Source: Alpinimonas psychrophila
GTDB taxonomy: Bacteria > Actinomycetota > Actinomycetes > Actinomycetales > Microbacteriaceae
Direction: 5' to 3'
DNA: 64,000 nt
Assembly (NCBI RefSeq): GCF_014137865.1
Contig: NZ_JACGWU010000003.1
Location: 124,001-188,000, forward strand
The position numbers and the translations under genes are program-made. The notes under the pieces were generated by a model, which saw only the letters and a list, made by a program, of their open reading frames with translations, was not told the DNA's origin and ran no database searches. This document shows, piece by piece, positions 17,075 to 25,455 of this stretch; the stretch's first letter is position 1; each line of letters opens with the position of its first letter.

Positions 17075-18397
17075 ATGTGGTCTGAGTGGATTTTCTTTGG
17101 TCTCGGTGTGGTACTTACCGTCGGTACAGGGTTCTTTGTCGCGGCTGAGTTTGCGCTGGTCAATCTTGATCGCCCCGAGCTTGAGGCGCGGCGGGAGCGC
17201 GGTGAACGCGGCCTCGGTTTAACGATCTCGGCGCTAAAGATAACGTCGACGCATCTCTCGAGCGCGCAGCTTGGGATTACTCTGACGACGCTACTGACAG
17301 GCTTCACCATGGAGCCCGCACTGAGCTCACTGCTGAGAGGACCCTTGACCTCGGTTGGCCTCCCCGACAGCGTCATCGTCGTGGTCGCGGCGACTCTCGC
17401 GATCGTTTTGGCGACGACCCTGTCGATGATTGTGGGCGAGCTTATCCCCAAGAATTTTGCTTTGGCTATTCCTGAGCGCACGGCCAAAGTGGTCATGCCC
17501 TTTCAAGTGCTTTTCACCACGGTTTTTCATCCGGCGATTCGAGTTTTGAACCACTCGGCGAACACAGTCCTCCGAGCCTCCGGAATTGAACCCAAAGAGG
17601 AGCTTTCGGGCGCCCGCTCTCCCGAAGAGTTGGCCTCTCTCGTTCGCCGCTCAGCCTTGGCCGGACTCTTAGAAAAAGACACGGCAACGCTGCTGAGCCG
17701 CACTTTGGCTTTCAGCGAGCGCACGGCATCTGACGTCATGACACCCCGCTTGCGGCTCGCTACCCTGGAGCCGGGAGATTCCGCGCGCGCTGTTCTTGAT
17801 CTTGCGCGCACCACCGGTTATTCGCGTTTCCCTGTCGTTGGTGATGAAGGCCTTGATGACGTGCGAGGTGTCGTTCATGTGAAAAATGCCATGGCCGTGC
17901 CACGCGAGCGTCGGGCCGAAGTACCAGTCTCGGCCCTGATGAGCGAGCCCTTGCGGGTGCCCGAAACGATGCCACTGGATGCGCTGCTCACGGAACTTCG
18001 CGGCCGCGGCTTTCAGCTTGCCATTGTGGTCGATGAGTATGGTGGCACGGCGGGAATCGCAACACTGGAAGACCTCGTTGAAGAGCTCATCGGCGAAGTG
18101 AGCGACGAGCATGACCGCACTCGGGCGGGGGTCGTCGCCGGCCGTGACTTCTTGACATTCCCAGGGAGTCTTCGCCCCGATGAACTCTACGAGCGTGCCC
18201 ACATCCAGGTGCCGGAGGACGGCCCCTACGAGACTGTGGCCGGTTTTGTCATGAGCGAATTGGGCCGTCTGCCCCGGAACGACGACGAGGTCGCCGTCGA
18301 AGGTGGCGTCTTGAAGGTTGTGCGGATGGATGGCCGACGGATTGATCGCATCCGTTTCACACCAATCACCGTGGAGCTGGAGGGGCGCGATGTCTGA
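17075..18397 (+). CDS. CNNM/CorC-family transporter with CBS pair (hemolysin-like)
   Basis: A 440-residue membrane protein: DUF21/CNNM transmembrane domain (about 1-180, with GFFVAAEFALV and the conserved GELIPKNFA), a CBS pair (about 205-330, ending VVDEYGGTAGIATLEDLVEELIGE) and a C-terminal CorC_HlyC domain (about 345-430). The family exports or exchanges Mg2+ and related cations; old annotations call it hemolysin. RBS GAGGGGGAT precedes ATG 17075. The next gene is a shorter paralogue overlapping by 8 bases, a common tandem arrangement. Divergent from kgd. Confidence 0.9.
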   Translation: MWSEWIFFGLGVVLTVGTGFFVAAEFALVNLDRPELEARRERGERGLGLTISALKITSTHLSSAQLGITLTTLLTGFTMEPALSSLLRGPLTSVGLPDSVIVVVAATLAIVLATTLSMIVGELIPKNFALAIPERTAKVVMPFQVLFTTVFHPAIRVLNHSANTVLRASGIEPKEELSGARSPEELASLVRRSALAGLLEKDTATLLSRTLAFSERTASDVMTPRLRLATLEPGDSARAVLDLARTTGYSRFPVVGDEGLDDVRGVVHVKNAMAVPRERRAEVPVSALMSEPLRVPETMPLDALLTELRGRGFQLAIVVDEYGGTAGIATLEDLVEELIGEVSDEHDRTRAGVVAGRDFLTFPGSLRPDELYERAHIQVPEDGPYETVAGFVMSELGRLPRNDDEVAVEGGVLKVVRMDGRRIDRIRFTPITVELEGRDV

Positions 18398-19448
18398 TTA
18401 TTCGGGACTCGCTTGGCTCGTTGTGTTGCTCGCTATGAATGCATTTTTTGTGGGTGCGGAGTTCGCTGTAATCTCTGCCCGTCGCTCCCAGATTGAGCCG
18501 CTGGCGCTTAAAGGCAAGCGCAGTGCCAAGACGGCGTTGTGGGCGATGGAGCACGTCAGTCTCATGTTGGCGACAAGCCAACTGGGCATTACGGTTTCGT
18601 CTCTGCTGATCCTGAATGTCTCGGAGCCCGCTATTCATCACCTTCTCGAGGTGTGGCTCGCCCCAACTGGCTGGTCTGACTCGCTGATCGGTGGAATCAG
18701 CTTCGGTGTTGCCCTGGTTATCGTGACGTTCTTGCATGTTGTCTTTGGCGAACTCATTCCCAAGAATGCGTCTTTCTCCGTTCCGGATAAGGCAGTCCTC
18801 CTTTTGGCGCCACCGTTGGTGATTGTCGGACGCATTGTGCGCCCCATCATTGTGGTGATGAATGCCGTGGCCAACATGGTCTTGCGTCTGTTCAAGGTGG
18901 AGCCCAAGGATGAAGCCACCAGCGCGTTCACCCTTGAAGAGGTGGCCACAATCGTGTCGCACTCCACGCGCGAAGGCATGATTGAAGATTCAACGGGCGC
19001 GCTCAGTGCTGCCTTCGAATTCACAACCAAAAAGGCGGCGGACATTCAGGTGCCGTTGAGCCAACTGGTCAGTCTGCCAGAAGACGCGACCGTCGCAGAC
19101 CTGGAACAGGCTGTGGCCAAACATGGCTTCTCTCGTTACGTCATCCGGGCAGACGACGGTGATCCCATTGGGTACTTACATCTCAAAGACGTGCTCACCT
19201 TCGATGATGAGATTTCCGAATTCGGAACTCACTCCGGCCCGATCAAGACCAAGCGAATCAGGCAGCTTGCCACGATGACCCAAACCACGGATCTTGAGGA
19301 CGCGCTGGCCGAGTTGCAACGCTCGGGGATTCACCTCGCCCGCGTTGTTGACCAGGTCGGCAAGACCACGGGCGTGTTGTTCCTTGAAGACATCATTGAG
19401 GAGCTCGTGGGCGAAGTCCATGACGCCACAAGGCGCCGCGAGTACTAG
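18390..19448 (+). CDS. Second CNNM/CorC-family transporter, lacking the CorC_HlyC domain
   Basis: A 352-residue paralogue of the preceding protein. It has the DUF21 domain (about 1-175; AFFVGAEFAVISARRS, FGELIPKNASF) and a CBS pair (about 200-345; RVVDQVGKTTGVLFLEDIIEELVGE), but ends there, without the C-terminal CorC_HlyC module. Overlapping starts and stops (ATG 18390 inside the end of the first gene) suggest the two are made together and may form a heteromeric transporter. The second CBS loop reads VVDQVGKTTGV instead of VVDEYGGTAGI, so nucleotide binding may differ. Confidence 0.9.
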   Translation: MSDYSGLAWLVVLLAMNAFFVGAEFAVISARRSQIEPLALKGKRSAKTALWAMEHVSLMLATSQLGITVSSLLILNVSEPAIHHLLEVWLAPTGWSDSLIGGISFGVALVIVTFLHVVFGELIPKNASFSVPDKAVLLLAPPLVIVGRIVRPIIVVMNAVANMVLRLFKVEPKDEATSAFTLEEVATIVSHSTREGMIEDSTGALSAAFEFTTKKAADIQVPLSQLVSLPEDATVADLEQAVAKHGFSRYVIRADDGDPIGYLHLKDVLTFDDEISEFGTHSGPIKTKRIRQLATMTQTTDLEDALAELQRSGIHLARVVDQVGKTTGVLFLEDIIEELVGEVHDATRRREY

Positions 19449-19509
19449 CGCACGCTAACGAACTTGGCATGCGCAGCCCAATCTGGGACGATAGCCCGTC
19501 GAAATATTG

Positions 19510-19553
19510 TTGTCATTAACTTCCGACCGGAGTAATGTTTACGTGTAAACATT
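19510..19553 (+). promoter_or_regulatory. Promoter and palindromic operator of the toxin-antitoxin module
   Basis: A sigma-70-type promoter reads TTGTCA (19510-19515), 17 bases, TAATGT (19533-19538). Overlapping the -10 is a palindrome with 9-bp perfect arms AATGTTTAC (19534-19542) and GTAAACATT (19545-19553) around GT. It lies 20 bp before the antitoxin ATG. This is the expected layout for autorepression by a ribbon-helix-helix antitoxin with its toxin as co-repressor. Confidence 0.75.
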
Positions 19554-19573
19554 TTTTAGGGGAGGGACCCACG

Positions 19574-19807
19574 ATGGCAATCACAAAACCAGTATCGGTC
19601 AGGCTCTCACCCGATGTTGAGAAACGCTTGCATGCTTTGGCCGAAGCAACCGGACGAACGGCCACCTTCTATGTCAAAGAAGCAATCGAGGTTCACCTCG
19701 AGGAGCTCGAAGAACGCTATTGGGCCGACAAAGTAGTCGCACGATGGGAAAATTCGGATCAGAAAACACGTCCTGCTTCTGAGCTGTGGGCCGAACTTAA
19801 TCTATGA
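19574..19807 (+). CDS. relB: Ribbon-helix-helix antitoxin (RelB/DinJ-like)
   Basis: A 77-residue protein starting at ATG 19574 with a strong GGAGGG RBS. The N-terminal ribbon-helix-helix (KPVSVRLSPDVEKRLHALAEATGRTATFYVKEAIEVHLEELEERY) would dimerise and bind the palindrome just upstream. The acidic, flexible C-terminus (about 50-77) should wrap the toxin. Its stop overlaps the toxin start as ATGA, the usual coupling in RelBE modules. Confidence 0.9.
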   Translation: MAITKPVSVRLSPDVEKRLHALAEATGRTATFYVKEAIEVHLEELEERYWADKVVARWENSDQKTRPASELWAELNL

Positions 19808-20076
19808 GCCGTTGGTCGCTTGAAACCAGTCCAGAGTTTGATAAGAGCATGCGCAAACTTGACCGCCCGATCGCCTCGCGGGTCAAGGAATATTTGGAAC
19901 AGGTGTGTGAACTCGACGATCCTCATTCGAGGGGGAAAGCCCTCACAGGTAATTTGGTCGGTTATTGGCGTTACCGAATCGGCAGTTACCGCGTCTTAGT
20001 AATCATTCGGGAAGAATCTCTCATCTTGATTGCCATTGACGTAGCTCACCGGGCAGATGTTTATGACATTACCTAG
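19804..20076 (+). CDS. relE: RelE/ParE-superfamily toxin
   Basis: A 90-residue protein beginning SRWSLETSPEFDKSMRKLDRPIASRVKEYL and ending VLVIIREESLILIAIDVAHRADVYD, the standard RelE fold order (strand, two helices, four strands). The basic/aromatic segment GNLVGYWRYRIGSYRVL corresponds to the mRNA-contacting sheet, and Arg residues in YWRYRIG and HRADVY fit the ribosome-dependent mRNase family. Its antitoxin partner is directly upstream. A ParE-like gyrase inhibitor is less likely because the YWRYRIGxYRVL pattern is RelE-typical. Confidence 0.9.
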   Translation: MSRWSLETSPEFDKSMRKLDRPIASRVKEYLEQVCELDDPHSRGKALTGNLVGYWRYRIGSYRVLVIIREESLILIAIDVAHRADVYDIT

Positions 20077-20095
20077 CGGAATCATTGGGCCGACA

Positions 20096-21193
20096 CTAGG
20101 CGCTGGGCTTCGGCTTTGCCCGCAGGTACTGTGACGGCCAGTAGTCGATCTCGGCACCCAGTTCGATGGCGGCACGGAGCGCGAAGTGCGGGTCGCGAAG
20201 CATTTCGCGACCGATGAAGACGGCATCCGAACGCCCATTTTCGACAATGGAATTGGCGAGTTCTGGAGTGGTGACGAGGCCCACGGCCGCCGTTGAAATG
20301 TGCGAATGTTGCTTCACGAAGTGAGCGAGGGGAACTTGGTAACCAGGGCCGACTGGAATTTTCACTCCGGTGACGTTTCCTCCGCTGGAAATATCAAAGA
20401 GGTCTGCGCCCGAGGCTCGTGCCCAGTCGGCAATCTTGGCGGTTTCGGCTTCGTTCCAACCACCATCAACCCAGTCGGTGGCCGAAACTCGAACGAAGAG
20501 CGCCACATCGTCACCAATGACGCCGCGAACGTGTTCGATAATTCGCAGCAACAATCGCGCGCGGTTCTCCAGCGGCCCACCGTATGCATCCGTCCGCTCG
20601 TTGCTCAGCGGCGAGAGAAACTGGTGAAGCAGATAACCGTGAGCGGCGTGCAATTCGATGACACGAAAGCCAGCCTCAACGGAGCGGCGAGCAGCGTGAC
20701 CCCAGGTCTCGACGAGGGCGTCGATTTGGGCAATGGTAAGCGCATCCGCTGGAAGGTATCCATCAAAGGCTGTATGGGAGGCAGAGACCGTCTGCCAGCC
20801 GCCTTCCTGATCGGGCATTGTGCCTTGGGCTCCTGGGTAGTCCCAGTCAGGGTAGATCGATGCTTTGCGCCCGGCGTGCCCCAGCTGAATGCCCGCAACC
20901 GCACCGTGCGCTGTGATGAAGTCAACGATGGGCTTCCACGCATCGCGCTGTTCATCGTTCCAGATACCGGTGTCGCGGTTCGAGATTCGCCCGATGGCTT
21001 CGACCGCCGTTGACTCGGTCATAACCAAGCCCGCCCCGCCGACAGCCATGGCGCCGAGGTGCACACTGTGCCATGCGGTGGGAGCCCCATCGAGCTTCAC
21101 GACCGAGTATTGACACATGGGCGAAACCCACAGCCGGTTACGAAACGTAACATTACGAATGGCAAGAGGCGTAAACAATGCGGGTTGACTCAT
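20096..21193 (-). CDS. namA: NADH:flavin oxidoreductase, YqjM-type old yellow enzyme
   Basis: A 365-residue FMN-dependent ene-reductase. Diagnostic features are Cys27 in SPMCQYS (the redox-tuning Cys of YqjM-type enzymes), the His182/His185 pair in ELHAAHGYLLHQFLSP, and SNERTDAYGG. These enzymes reduce alpha,beta-unsaturated carbonyls and nitro compounds. The gene is divergent from nnrD with 23 bp between starts. A single-gene transcript is likely; no partner pathway is visible. Confidence 0.92.
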   Translation of the reverse strand: MSQPALFTPLAIRNVTFRNRLWVSPMCQYSVVKLDGAPTAWHSVHLGAMAVGGAGLVMTESTAVEAIGRISNRDTGIWNDEQRDAWKPIVDFITAHGAVAGIQLGHAGRKASIYPDWDYPGAQGTMPDQEGGWQTVSASHTAFDGYLPADALTIAQIDALVETWGHAARRSVEAGFRVIELHAAHGYLLHQFLSPLSNERTDAYGGPLENRARLLLRIIEHVRGVIGDDVALFVRVSATDWVDGGWNEAETAKIADWARASGADLFDISSGGNVTGVKIPVGPGYQVPLAHFVKQHSHISTAAVGLVTTPELANSIVENGRSDAVFIGREMLRDPHFALRAAIELGAEIDYWPSQYLRAKPKPSA

Positions 21194-21216
21194 GTATCCA
21201 AACTATCGTTGATGCC

Positions 21217-22110
21217 ATGGATACATCACACGCTTCCGTGCTCTGGGATGCCAAAAGTTCCGCACCTTTCCTCGCGGTGCCGACGAAAACGGACACGAAG
21301 TATTCTCGCGGGGTTCTCGGTGTTGTCACTGGCTCGAAACTGTATCCCGGTGCTGCTGTCCTCAACGTAGAGGCGGCCTACCGCACGGGCCTCGGCATGG
21401 TGCGCTTCCTCGGCGCACGGCGAGGAGGTGATCTTGTTCTTGCCCGCCGCCCCGAGACGGTGTGTGTTCCAGGCCGCGTTCAAGCCTGGCTCGTGGGATC
21501 AGGAATGGATGCGGTCACGCGTTCTCACACCGCATCCGTTCGCCTTCAAGCGGCTCTACAGAGTGGAATGCCTGTGGTTGTGGATGCGGGCGCTCTTGAT
21601 CTGGCTCGTTCCTCTCGCGGCCCGGTCGTCATCACCCCTCATGCTCGCGAACTCGCGATGCTTATATATTCTCTGAAGTTGGCGCACGTCGAGGCGTTCG
21701 CTGACGTCGACCAGCTGGCAGCCTCGATTTCGCAAGATCCCGAGCGCTGGGTCGAAGTTGCCGCCGACGAATTCAACGTCACGGTCCTTCTGAAGGGTCA
21801 TGTCACCCATGTCGCAACGCCAGCGGATGATCGGGGGGCACGCTTCCATGCCCGAATCCAATCCCCGACAACGTGGCTAGCCACCGCCGGAACCGGCGAT
21901 GTTCTGGCGGGAGTCCTCGGAGCCCTCGTCGCCACGCATGCCGAGCAGGTTCTGAAGGACCCCGAAATCTTGGGACCCTTGGCAGCAACCGCCGCGTTCC
22001 TGCATGGAGTGGCCGCTGGGCGCGCGGCCAACGGCGGCCCGATTGTGGCCCTGGATGTGGCTGAGGCTTTGCCGACGACCATCGCCGCGACCCTAGTGGC
22101 CATCCTGTAA
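21217..22110 (+). CDS. nnrD: ADP-dependent NAD(P)H-hydrate dehydratase
   Basis: A 297-residue ribokinase-like enzyme that repairs hydrated NAD(P)H. It shows the N-terminal YSRGVLGVVTGSKLYPGAAVL, the ITPHARELAML strand-loop and the nucleotide-binding TAGTGDVLAGVLGAL near the C-terminus. The epimerase domain (NnrE) that is fused in many bacteria is absent. I chose ATG 21217 rather than 21178, which would run into the namA start. The PP segment before the GTGD motif is intact, so it should be active. Confidence 0.88.
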   Translation: MDTSHASVLWDAKSSAPFLAVPTKTDTKYSRGVLGVVTGSKLYPGAAVLNVEAAYRTGLGMVRFLGARRGGDLVLARRPETVCVPGRVQAWLVGSGMDAVTRSHTASVRLQAALQSGMPVVVDAGALDLARSSRGPVVITPHARELAMLIYSLKLAHVEAFADVDQLAASISQDPERWVEVAADEFNVTVLLKGHVTHVATPADDRGARFHARIQSPTTWLATAGTGDVLAGVLGALVATHAEQVLKDPEILGPLAATAAFLHGVAAGRAANGGPIVALDVAEALPTTIAATLVAIL

Positions 22111-22140
22111 TCTCAAAGGACCATGGGGAAGAGAGGTTCG

Positions 22141-23400
22141 ATGTCGCGAGCGCGCTCTCCTTTGTTCTTCTGGATTGCCTTTGCGCTCGTTCATGGATGG
22201 CTGGGGTGGCAGGGCTTCATTGCCGAGTCGGTACCGTACGGCGATGTCTCCTTTGTTTACTCATTTTGGGCTCATCAAGCTGTTTCTGGCGGACCTGTGG
22301 TGGGCATTGACACCCAGTGGGTCTACCCGATTCTGGCCTTCATTCCCATGGTCATCCCCACGCTGGGGGGCCTCGTGCCTGCGGCGGGTTATCCCTTTGC
22401 GTGGATTGTGCTCGTTATTCTTATCGATGCCGTGGCGTTCAGTTTTCTGATTGGCTCGTGGACACGCGGGACGGTTCGAACGGTGGCGGCCTGGTGGTGG
22501 CTCGCCTTCTTACTGTGCCTTGGCCCCATTTCGGTGGCTCGGATCGACTCGATCGCAACGGCGATTGCGCTGGTCGGTCTCCTGTTCGCAATTTCCCGGC
22601 CAATCGCCGCAACGGCACTTCTTACCATTGCCGCGTGGATTAAAGTCTGGCCAGCAGCGATTGTCGGCACACTGTGGGTTGCCGGGCGAGGACGCACGCG
22701 CATTGTGGTTGCCGCCGCCGTGACCTCGGCCGTCGTCCTCAGCATCGCCCTCGTGCTCGGTGCCGGGGGTAACGTCTTGAGCTTCCTCACACAGCAAACT
22801 GGGCGTGGCCTGCAAATAGAGTCACCGGCATCCAACTTCTTCGTCTGGATGTCGGCCGCACGGGTCCCTGGATTTGCGGTCTACTACGACCAGGCGCTCC
22901 TCACCTTCCAAGTTCGCGGCCCAGGTACCGAGGTCGTTGCCCAGCTTTCGACGCTCGTTCTTGTGGCCGTTGCCGTTCTCGTTCTGGCCCTTGGGATGGA
23001 TGCCAAAAAACACGGGGCCGTTCCCTTACGCATTTTGGGACCGTTGGCTCTGGCAATGACAACAGCCCTGGTTGCGTTCAACAAAGTTGGGTCGCCGCAA
23101 TACATTGGCTGGCTGGCTGTTCCCATTGTGTTTGGCTTGGTTATCGATCGTCAGCGCTTTCAGGTGCCTGCCCTGATCACGCTTGTGATTGCACTCCTGA
23201 CGCAAGCGTTCTATCCCTACCTCTACCTTGAGCTGCTTCGTCTGAACCCGTGGTTGATTGCGATCATGAGCGTGCGCAACGTGCTCGAGTTTGTGTTGCT
23301 GGGCTACGCCATCGTGATGGTGGCGCGGCTCCGCCTAGAGGCGCGGGCTCGCGAAGTTCGCCACACCGCTCGGGCTCGACGCCGAATGTCTATTCGCTGA
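22141..23400 (+). CDS. Multi-pass membrane protein, GT-C/GT87-like
   Basis: A 419-residue protein with about ten hydrophobic helices. The first extracytoplasmic loop holds acidic and aromatic residues (VPYGDVSFVYSFW, then GIDTQWVYP), the position of the catalytic Asp in GT-C polyprenyl-phosphate-sugar mannosyltransferases. I therefore suggest a GT87/DUF2029-like glycosyltransferase using a lipid-linked sugar outside the membrane. ATG 22141 is preferred for its AGAGG RBS; ATG 22123 is also possible. It converges on metX with an 11-bp overlap. Substrate unknown. Confidence 0.7.
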   Translation: MSRARSPLFFWIAFALVHGWLGWQGFIAESVPYGDVSFVYSFWAHQAVSGGPVVGIDTQWVYPILAFIPMVIPTLGGLVPAAGYPFAWIVLVILIDAVAFSFLIGSWTRGTVRTVAAWWWLAFLLCLGPISVARIDSIATAIALVGLLFAISRPIAATALLTIAAWIKVWPAAIVGTLWVAGRGRTRIVVAAAVTSAVVLSIALVLGAGGNVLSFLTQQTGRGLQIESPASNFFVWMSAARVPGFAVYYDQALLTFQVRGPGTEVVAQLSTLVLVAVAVLVLALGMDAKKHGAVPLRILGPLALAMTTALVAFNKVGSPQYIGWLAVPIVFGLVIDRQRFQVPALITLVIALLTQAFYPYLYLELLRLNPWLIAIMSVRNVLEFVLLGYAIVMVARLRLEARAREVRHTARARRRMSIR

Positions 23401-24595
23401 AAAGCCGTCTCAGCTGGGCGCCGATAAAGTCGGATTCGATAAGAAAAGCATCGTGCCCAAAATCAGATTGCAGGATTGCCGGTACGGTGCCGTCGATGTT
23501 GTGGGGAAGGTGGCGCGCGATGCGCTGCTGCCCGGGGAGTGGGAAAAATCGGTCTGAATCGATTCCCACGATGAGGGTGCGTGCCGTGATGGATTCCAGA
23601 GCTTCTTCCACCGAGCCGCGACCGCGACCAAGATCGTGTGAGTTCATCGCCTCCACCAACGTCACATAGCTGTTCGCGTCAAAACGCCGGGTGAATTTGT
23701 TGCCGTGAAAGTCGAGGTAACTCGCGACGGCAAAGCGCCCGCCGCGCCCCAGCGGGCTGATGTCACTTTGAGAACTTCTGTCAAAACGCTCGTTGAGCTC
23801 ATGGGGCGTGCGAAAGTTTTGGAACGAAATTCGGCGGGCGAGGGCGAGACCGCGGTGAGGGCCGTCGCCGTCGACAGCCTCGTAGTAGTGGCCGGCCCGA
23901 AACCCTGGGTCGAGAAGAATAGCTTCAATTTGCACGGTGTTCAGGGCGATTTCATCGGCACTCGTGGAGGCGGGGGCCGCCAAGATCGCAAGGCGTTCGA
24001 CGCGATCTTGAAACATTGCCCCCCACTCGAGGGCGTGCATGCCCCCCATGGAACCGCCCACGATGGCAAACCATTTCTCAATACCGATGAGGTCGGAGAG
24101 CTGAGCTTGAGCACGCGTTTGATCCCGGATGGTGGTGTACGGAAACCGAGAACCCCACTCGTAGCCGTCGGGTGCCAGCGATGCGGGCCCCGTGCTTCCT
24201 TGGCAGCCGCCCAAAACATTCGGAGCGACAACGAAGTAGGTATCGGTGTCGATAGCGAGACCCGGACCAACAATCTCATTCCACCAGCCACCCGTGGTGT
24301 GGCCTTTGCCGGAATCACCCGAGACGTGGCTATCACCGGTGAGAGCGTGCAAAACGAGGATGGCATTGTCTTTGTTGGGGGAGAGCGTGCCCCACGTCTC
24401 ATAGGCGATACGAACGTGAGGGAGGCTTCCGCCGCCCTCAAAATCAAAGGGGCCAAGGTTTGCGAATTCACGCTGGCCGACGGGGTCGCCATCTCTCCAC
24501 GCCCCCGTCGCCGACGGCTTACCCGCGATGGAGCGCACCTGTTCGTCGGTGATGAAACTCGACGGAACGGTGTCCTCAGAATTTTGCCAGTCCAT
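23390..24595 (-). CDS. metX: Homoserine O-acetyltransferase
   Basis: A 401-residue alpha/beta-hydrolase-type acetyltransferase of the direct sulfhydrylation route to methionine. VLHALTGDSHV forms the oxyanion region, GGSMGGMHALEW carries the nucleophile Ser182, and the late FLPLPGQ-like DRFFPLPGQQ (Asp) and GHDAFL (His) complete the triad. It acts just before MetY, encoded two genes upstream on the same strand; a crotonase gene lies between them with short gaps (37 and 24 bp), so all three may share a transcript. Confidence 0.94.
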   Translation of the reverse strand: MDWQNSEDTVPSSFITDEQVRSIAGKPSATGAWRDGDPVGQREFANLGPFDFEGGGSLPHVRIAYETWGTLSPNKDNAILVLHALTGDSHVSGDSGKGHTTGGWWNEIVGPGLAIDTDTYFVVAPNVLGGCQGSTGPASLAPDGYEWGSRFPYTTIRDQTRAQAQLSDLIGIEKWFAIVGGSMGGMHALEWGAMFQDRVERLAILAAPASTSADEIALNTVQIEAILLDPGFRAGHYYEAVDGDGPHRGLALARRISFQNFRTPHELNERFDRSSQSDISPLGRGGRFAVASYLDFHGNKFTRRFDANSYVTLVEAMNSHDLGRGRGSVEEALESITARTLIVGIDSDRFFPLPGQQRIARHLPHNIDGTVPAILQSDFGHDAFLIESDFIGAQLRRLFSE

Positions 24596-24633
24596 TGTTC
24601 CTTAAGCCTATGGCAGGGGTCGCCCCGCGAACG

Positions 24634-25431
24634 TTAGTGGCCCTCAAACGTGGGGGTCGAACGCGTAGCGAAGGCTGTCATTCCCGCGGCAAAATCCTTG
24701 GTCTGGGCTAGGCCGGCAAGGGTCTCGTTGAGGAGAGCCAAGGATTGGGCTTCGGCGGCGCGGGCGGCGAGGCGCGCATTGGCGAGAGTGGCCTGCACCG
24801 CGAGGGGCGCTTGCGCCGCAATGGAGCGGGCAATCTTGAGGGCGCGCTCGACATGCTCCCCGGCGGGGACGAGTTCTTGAACGAGGCCGATGCGGTGGGC
24901 CTCGACGGCATCAAAGGTGTCTCCGGTGAGAAGCCACCTCATGGCATTCCCCCAACCCACGCGGGCGGGAAAACGTGTTGTCGCACCGCCAAAGGGCAAG
25001 ATTCCCCGAGATACCTCTATTTGCCCAAAGGTTGTTGTGGTGTCGGCGACGGCAATATCGGCCGCCAGGATGAGTTCCACACCGAGCGTGAAGCAGATTC
25101 CACTCACGGCCACGACAATCGGCTTGCCGACAGCTGCCGTCTGGACCCCCCAGGGGTCGGTTGAACCATCGGGGATGATTTTCAGGCCATCGTTTATCTC
25201 ACCAGCGCCTTCGTTGCCAAAGATATCCCCCAAGTCCAACCCGGCCGTGAAATGTGGGCCGACGGCTGAGACGACGGCAACCCTAACTTCTGGATTGGCG
25301 TCAATCTCGCCGAAAGCATCACTGAGTTCAGCGAGCAACTGTCGGTTCGCCGCATTGAGCTTGTGAGGGCGGTTCAGCGTGATGTGCAGAACGTGCTCGG
25401 TGAGCTCGGCGGTGACGAGTTTCTCAGACAT
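24634..25431 (-). CDS. Enoyl-CoA hydratase/isomerase family protein
   Basis: A 265-residue crotonase-fold protein. It has the N-terminal HITLNRPHKLNAANRQLL, the oxyanion-hole region FTAGLDLGDIF and GICFTLGVELILAADI, and FGQIEVSRGILPFGGATTR; both Glu positions used by enoyl-CoA hydratases (in VELILAADI and IEVSRG) are occupied. The Pro of the usual PEV is replaced by Ile. It lies between metY and metX, which has no obvious metabolic logic. The acyl-CoA substrate is unknown. Confidence 0.85.
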   Translation of the reverse strand: MSEKLVTAELTEHVLHITLNRPHKLNAANRQLLAELSDAFGEIDANPEVRVAVVSAVGPHFTAGLDLGDIFGNEGAGEINDGLKIIPDGSTDPWGVQTAAVGKPIVVAVSGICFTLGVELILAADIAVADTTTTFGQIEVSRGILPFGGATTRFPARVGWGNAMRWLLTGDTFDAVEAHRIGLVQELVPAGEHVERALKIARSIAAQAPLAVQATLANARLAARAAEAQSLALLNETLAGLAQTKDFAAGMTAFATRSTPTFEGH

Positions 25432-25455
25432 GGGGCCCCTGACGTTGTGGTGCTT

